This document shows, in pieces, positions 61,484-64,000 of a stretch of DNA of 64,000 nucleotides. This DNA comes from Pseudomonas entomophila (GTDB lineage: Bacteria; Pseudomonadota; Gammaproteobacteria; Pseudomonadales; Pseudomonadaceae): positions 3,740,001 to 3,804,000 of the forward strand of contig NZ_CP070982.1 of assembly GCF_018417595.1 (NCBI RefSeq), read 5' to 3'. How positions within the stretch are numbered: position 1 is the stretch's first letter; the number at the start of each line of letters is the position of its first letter. The position numbers and the translations under genes are program-made. The notes under the pieces are model-generated. The model was not told the DNA's origin, searched no databases, and worked only from the letters and a program-made list of their open reading frames with translations.

Positions 61484-63916
61484 ATGCCCCCTTTCATCAC
61501 CAATGCCCTCACCCTGGCCATCGGCAGCCTCGCCCTGCCCGCCCTCGCCGCCGACCAGCTCGACACCGTGGTCGTGGTCGGCACCCACCGCAGCGACCTC
61601 ACCGCCCTGCAAAGCGCCGCCCCGGTCGATGTACTCAGCGGCGAGAAACTCCAACAAACCGGCGCCCAGGACCTGTCCGGCGCGCTCACCGCCCTGTCGC
61701 CCTCGTTCAACTACCCGCAATCCCCTCAAGGCGCCTTCGCCGGCTCCATCGCCCAGGGCGCCTCGCTGCGCGGCCTGGCCTCCGACCAAGTGCTGGTACT
61801 GGTCAACGGCAAGCGCCGCCACACCAGCGCCAACGTCACCCGCCAGGGCCTGGTCAACGGCCGCGGCGCGGCGGCGGTGGACCTGAGCCTGATCCCGCTG
61901 TCAGCCGTGGAGCGGGTGGAGATCCTGCGCGACGGCGCCGCCGCCCAGTACGGCTCGGACGCCATTGCCGGGGTGATCAACATCGTGCTCAAGGAACGCG
62001 ACGACGGCGGCAACATCGGCTACCGCTTCGGCGGCTACGACAAGGGCGATGGCCGGCAGCGCAAACTCAGCGGCTGGAAGGGCTTCGCCCTGCCCAACGA
62101 CGGTTTCCTCACCCTGGCCTTCGACGCCGGCAGCCAAGACCCGGCCAGCGACACCCGCGACGACAACCGGCTGTTCTACCCCGGTTCCACCAGCACCAAT
62201 ACTGCGCGCGAGCAGAACAACCGCTACCGCAACTGGCGCTGGGGCTCAGGCAATGTCTCGGACCAGTACAACTTCACCGCCAATGCCGAGATGGGCCTGG
62301 GCGAAGGCCTCAGCGCCTATGGCTTGGCCACTTACGCGCACAAGAACACCGACGCCGAGAACTTCTTCGACCCGCCCACCACCCTGCGCAACAACTATGG
62401 CAGCGTGGCCCTGGCCCGTTACCCGGACGGGCGCCTGCCGATCACCCGCTATGGCCTTGAGGACTATGCCGTCACCGGCGGGCTGCGCTACGAGGACGCA
62501 ACCCTCGGCCACTTCGACCTGGCGCTGAACCACGGCAACAACCGCCTCGACTCCACCGACCGCGACGCCATCAACCCCAGCTGGGGCACCGCCAGCGCCT
62601 CGACGATCCACACCGGCCGTCGCGAGGCCGACCAGACCAACCTTACATTGGACTGGACCCGCGACTTCGCCACCGACCTGCTGTTCAAGCCACTCACCTT
62701 GTCCGCCGGCCTGGCCTGGCGCGAGGAGAACTACCAACTCACGGCCGGCGACGCCCAGGGCTGGCAGAACGGCCCCCTGTTCAACACCGTCGACCCACTG
62801 ACCGGGCGGCGTATCCCCGGCTATTACTCGGGTATCACCCAGGTGGACGCCGCCTCGCTCGATCGCCGGGTGATCGGCGCCTATTTCGACCTCGAAGGGC
62901 AGGTCACCGAGAAATTCCAGGCCGGCTTCGCCCTGCGCAGCGAGCACTACTCCGACTTCGGCGACACCACCAACGGCAAACTGTCGCTGCGCTACGACTT
63001 CACCCCCGAGTTCGCTGCCCGGGCCAGCGCCAGCACCGGCTACCGCGCACCTTCACTGGTGCAGTCGGGATTGTCGTCGTTCAGCGTGCAGGTGGTCGAG
63101 CAACCACCGGGCAGCGGCAACTGGGTCGAGGTGCAGCAGCGCACCCTGCGCGCCGACAGCCCCGAGGCACGGCTGCTCGGTGGCCAGGCGCTCAAGCCGG
63201 AGGAATCGACCAACTTCTCCGTGGGCCTGGTGTGGCGCCCGCTGCCCAACGCCTCGCTCACCGTCGACGCCTACCGGATCGACATCGACAACCGCATCAC
63301 CCTCTCCGACCAGTTGCCGGCCGCGGTGGTCGGGCCGATCTTCGCCGGTACGCCCTACGCCAACATCCAGAGCGCGGCGTTCTACACCAACATCGCCGAC
63401 ACCCGCACCGACGGCATCGAGCTGGCCGGGCACTACCAGCTCGACCTTGGTGCCTGGGGCCGGCTCGACCTCAACGGCGGCTATGCCCGTACCAACACCC
63501 GCATCACCGGGCTGGACGACGTGGGCGGCATCCCCGGCAACCAGATCATCGGCCGCAACACCCAAGGGCTGATCGAGGACGGCACGCCCAAGGACAAACT
63601 CACCCTGGGCGCCAACTGGCTGTATGACGGCTGGAGCGTGACCGTGGCCCAGCGCCGTTATGGCGAGTGGCAGAACCGCAACGCCGCCAACCCGTCCCTG
63701 GACCAGACCTTCGGTGCGCAGTGGGTGACCGACCTCGATGTGGCCTACCGCTTCGGCCTGGGGCTCACTTTGTCGGTGGGCGCGATCAACCTGTTCGACA
63801 GCCACCCGGACAAGCTCGAAGGCGCGCAGCTGTATGGCGTGCAGAAGTACTCGATCACCAGCCCCGAGGGCGCGCAGGGCGCGTTCTACTACACCAGCCT
63901 CAGCTACGATTTCTGA
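61484..63916 (+). CDS. TonB-dependent outer-membrane receptor
   Basis: 810 residues: signal peptide (TNALTLAIGSLALPALAA), TonB box-like DTVVVVGTH, plug (VDVLSGEKLQQTGAQDLSGAL, SLRGLASDQVLVLVNGKRRH, VERVEILRDGAAAQYGSDAIAGVINIVLKE) and a barrel ending YTSLSYDF. The ATG at 61484 gives a proper signal peptide. It contains no Cys and one Met besides the start by eye, like the upstream receptor. I find no convincing sigma-54 site of its own, so it may be read through from the first receptor or have another promoter. Confidence 0.93.
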   Translation: MPPFITNALTLAIGSLALPALAADQLDTVVVVGTHRSDLTALQSAAPVDVLSGEKLQQTGAQDLSGALTALSPSFNYPQSPQGAFAGSIAQGASLRGLASDQVLVLVNGKRRHTSANVTRQGLVNGRGAAAVDLSLIPLSAVERVEILRDGAAAQYGSDAIAGVINIVLKERDDGGNIGYRFGGYDKGDGRQRKLSGWKGFALPNDGFLTLAFDAGSQDPASDTRDDNRLFYPGSTSTNTAREQNNRYRNWRWGSGNVSDQYNFTANAEMGLGEGLSAYGLATYAHKNTDAENFFDPPTTLRNNYGSVALARYPDGRLPITRYGLEDYAVTGGLRYEDATLGHFDLALNHGNNRLDSTDRDAINPSWGTASASTIHTGRREADQTNLTLDWTRDFATDLLFKPLTLSAGLAWREENYQLTAGDAQGWQNGPLFNTVDPLTGRRIPGYYSGITQVDAASLDRRVIGAYFDLEGQVTEKFQAGFALRSEHYSDFGDTTNGKLSLRYDFTPEFAARASASTGYRAPSLVQSGLSSFSVQVVEQPPGSGNWVEVQQRTLRADSPEARLLGGQALKPEESTNFSVGLVWRPLPNASLTVDAYRIDIDNRITLSDQLPAAVVGPIFAGTPYANIQSAAFYTNIADTRTDGIELAGHYQLDLGAWGRLDLNGGYARTNTRITGLDDVGGIPGNQIIGRNTQGLIEDGTPKDKLTLGANWLYDGWSVTVAQRRYGEWQNRNAANPSLDQTFGAQWVTDLDVAYRFGLGLTLSVGAINLFDSHPDKLEGAQLYGVQKYSITSPEGAQGAFYYTSLSYDF

Positions 63917-63930
63917 TCCCCCGATACCCC

Positions 63931-63954
63931 GTAGGAGCCAGCCTTGCTGGCGAA
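63931..63954 (+). repeat. single REP-like element at the window edge
   Basis: GTAGGAGCCAGCCTTGCTGG with a short CGAA tail, 14 bp after the receptor stop. This is the AGCCTTGCTGGC variant of Pseudomonas REP; its partner, if any, lies beyond the window. Confidence 0.7.
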
Positions 63955-64000
63955 CCGCAACGCATCGTCATCAAGGCATACACCGCGTCGCGCCCTTCGC

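Noticed and set aside
58982..61822. 946-residue open frame antisense to the first TonB receptor
   Set aside because: Antisense shadow with Val/Ala/Gly/Gln composition; the sense strand has a complete TonB receptor, signal peptide and promoter.

Overview
The window looks like a chromosome segment from a Pseudomonas of the P. putida/fluorescens type. The coding DNA is GC-rich. Many gaps carry paired, inverted Pseudomonas-type REP elements built on GTAGGAGCGGCTTCAGCCGCGA or TGTGGGAGCGGGCTTGCCCGCG. There is a PrrF iron-responsive sRNA, a liu leucine-catabolism operon, DUF6124 and DUF934 proteins, and a cell-surface-signalling type sigma/anti-sigma protein. No phage, IS element, CRISPR array or rRNA was seen.

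Region 1 (1-9.1 kb): a 5'-truncated coiled-coil protein and a tiny ACP-like protein, then an acyl-CoA synthetase divergent from liuABCD. The liu promoter region holds two palindromic operators whose centres lie 50 bp apart and a perfect 33-bp inverted REP pair. Region 2 (9.1-12.6 kb): an XRE/S24-like repressor divergent from a DUF6124 gene; the PrrF sRNA with Fur box, promoter and terminator; a minimal fusion of sigma-70 region 4 with a FecR N-terminal domain and one membrane helix; and an M14 carboxypeptidase. Region 3 (12.6-24.4 kb): a seven-gene archaic (Csu/CupE-like) chaperone-usher pilus operon, divergent from a bacteriophytochrome kinase, a response regulator and a hybrid kinase. Region 4 (24.4-36.7 kb): tRNA-Gln, a 37-residue membrane protein, an orphan periplasmic binding protein, cysI-DUF934, a large unknown protein, an AraC/GyrI regulator, dkgB with an MFS exporter, a zeta-toxin-like kinase with a candidate antitoxin, and a methyltransferase-like gene.

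Region 5 (36.7-52.9 kb, plus a receptor at 59 kb) is the most interesting part. It is an organosulfur-scavenging island headed by an SfnR-like sigma-54 activator. I find five sigma-54 (-24/-12) promoter matches, all with exact 10-bp GG-GC spacing. They precede a sulfonate-type binding protein/lipase/LLM monooxygenase operon, a DszB-like protein/class II aldolase operon, a DszC/SfnB-like flavoprotein, an LLM monooxygenase followed by two tandem DszB-like proteins, and a TonB receptor. Three proteins that would usually be annotated as ABC substrate-binding proteins lack signal peptides and carry the DszB desulfinase active-site pattern (Cys in xCPVP, and His-x9-Arg followed by xGG). In one of the three the Cys is Ser. 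Most promoter-linked proteins are strikingly poor in Met and Cys, some having no sulfur residue beyond the start Met, as expected for proteins made under sulfur starvation. The island thus resembles a dispersed Dsz/4S-like desulfurisation pathway: S-oxygenation by flavoproteins, then desulfination, with uptake by TonB and ABC systems.

Region 6 (52.9-58.7 kb): a T6SS cargo module of VgrG, DUF4123 adaptor, lipoprotein immunity candidate and class-3 lipase effector. Region 7 (58.7-64 kb): two TonB-dependent receptors. Most start codons were chosen by Shine-Dalgarno matches and family length. Family calls come from motif recognition, not database searches.
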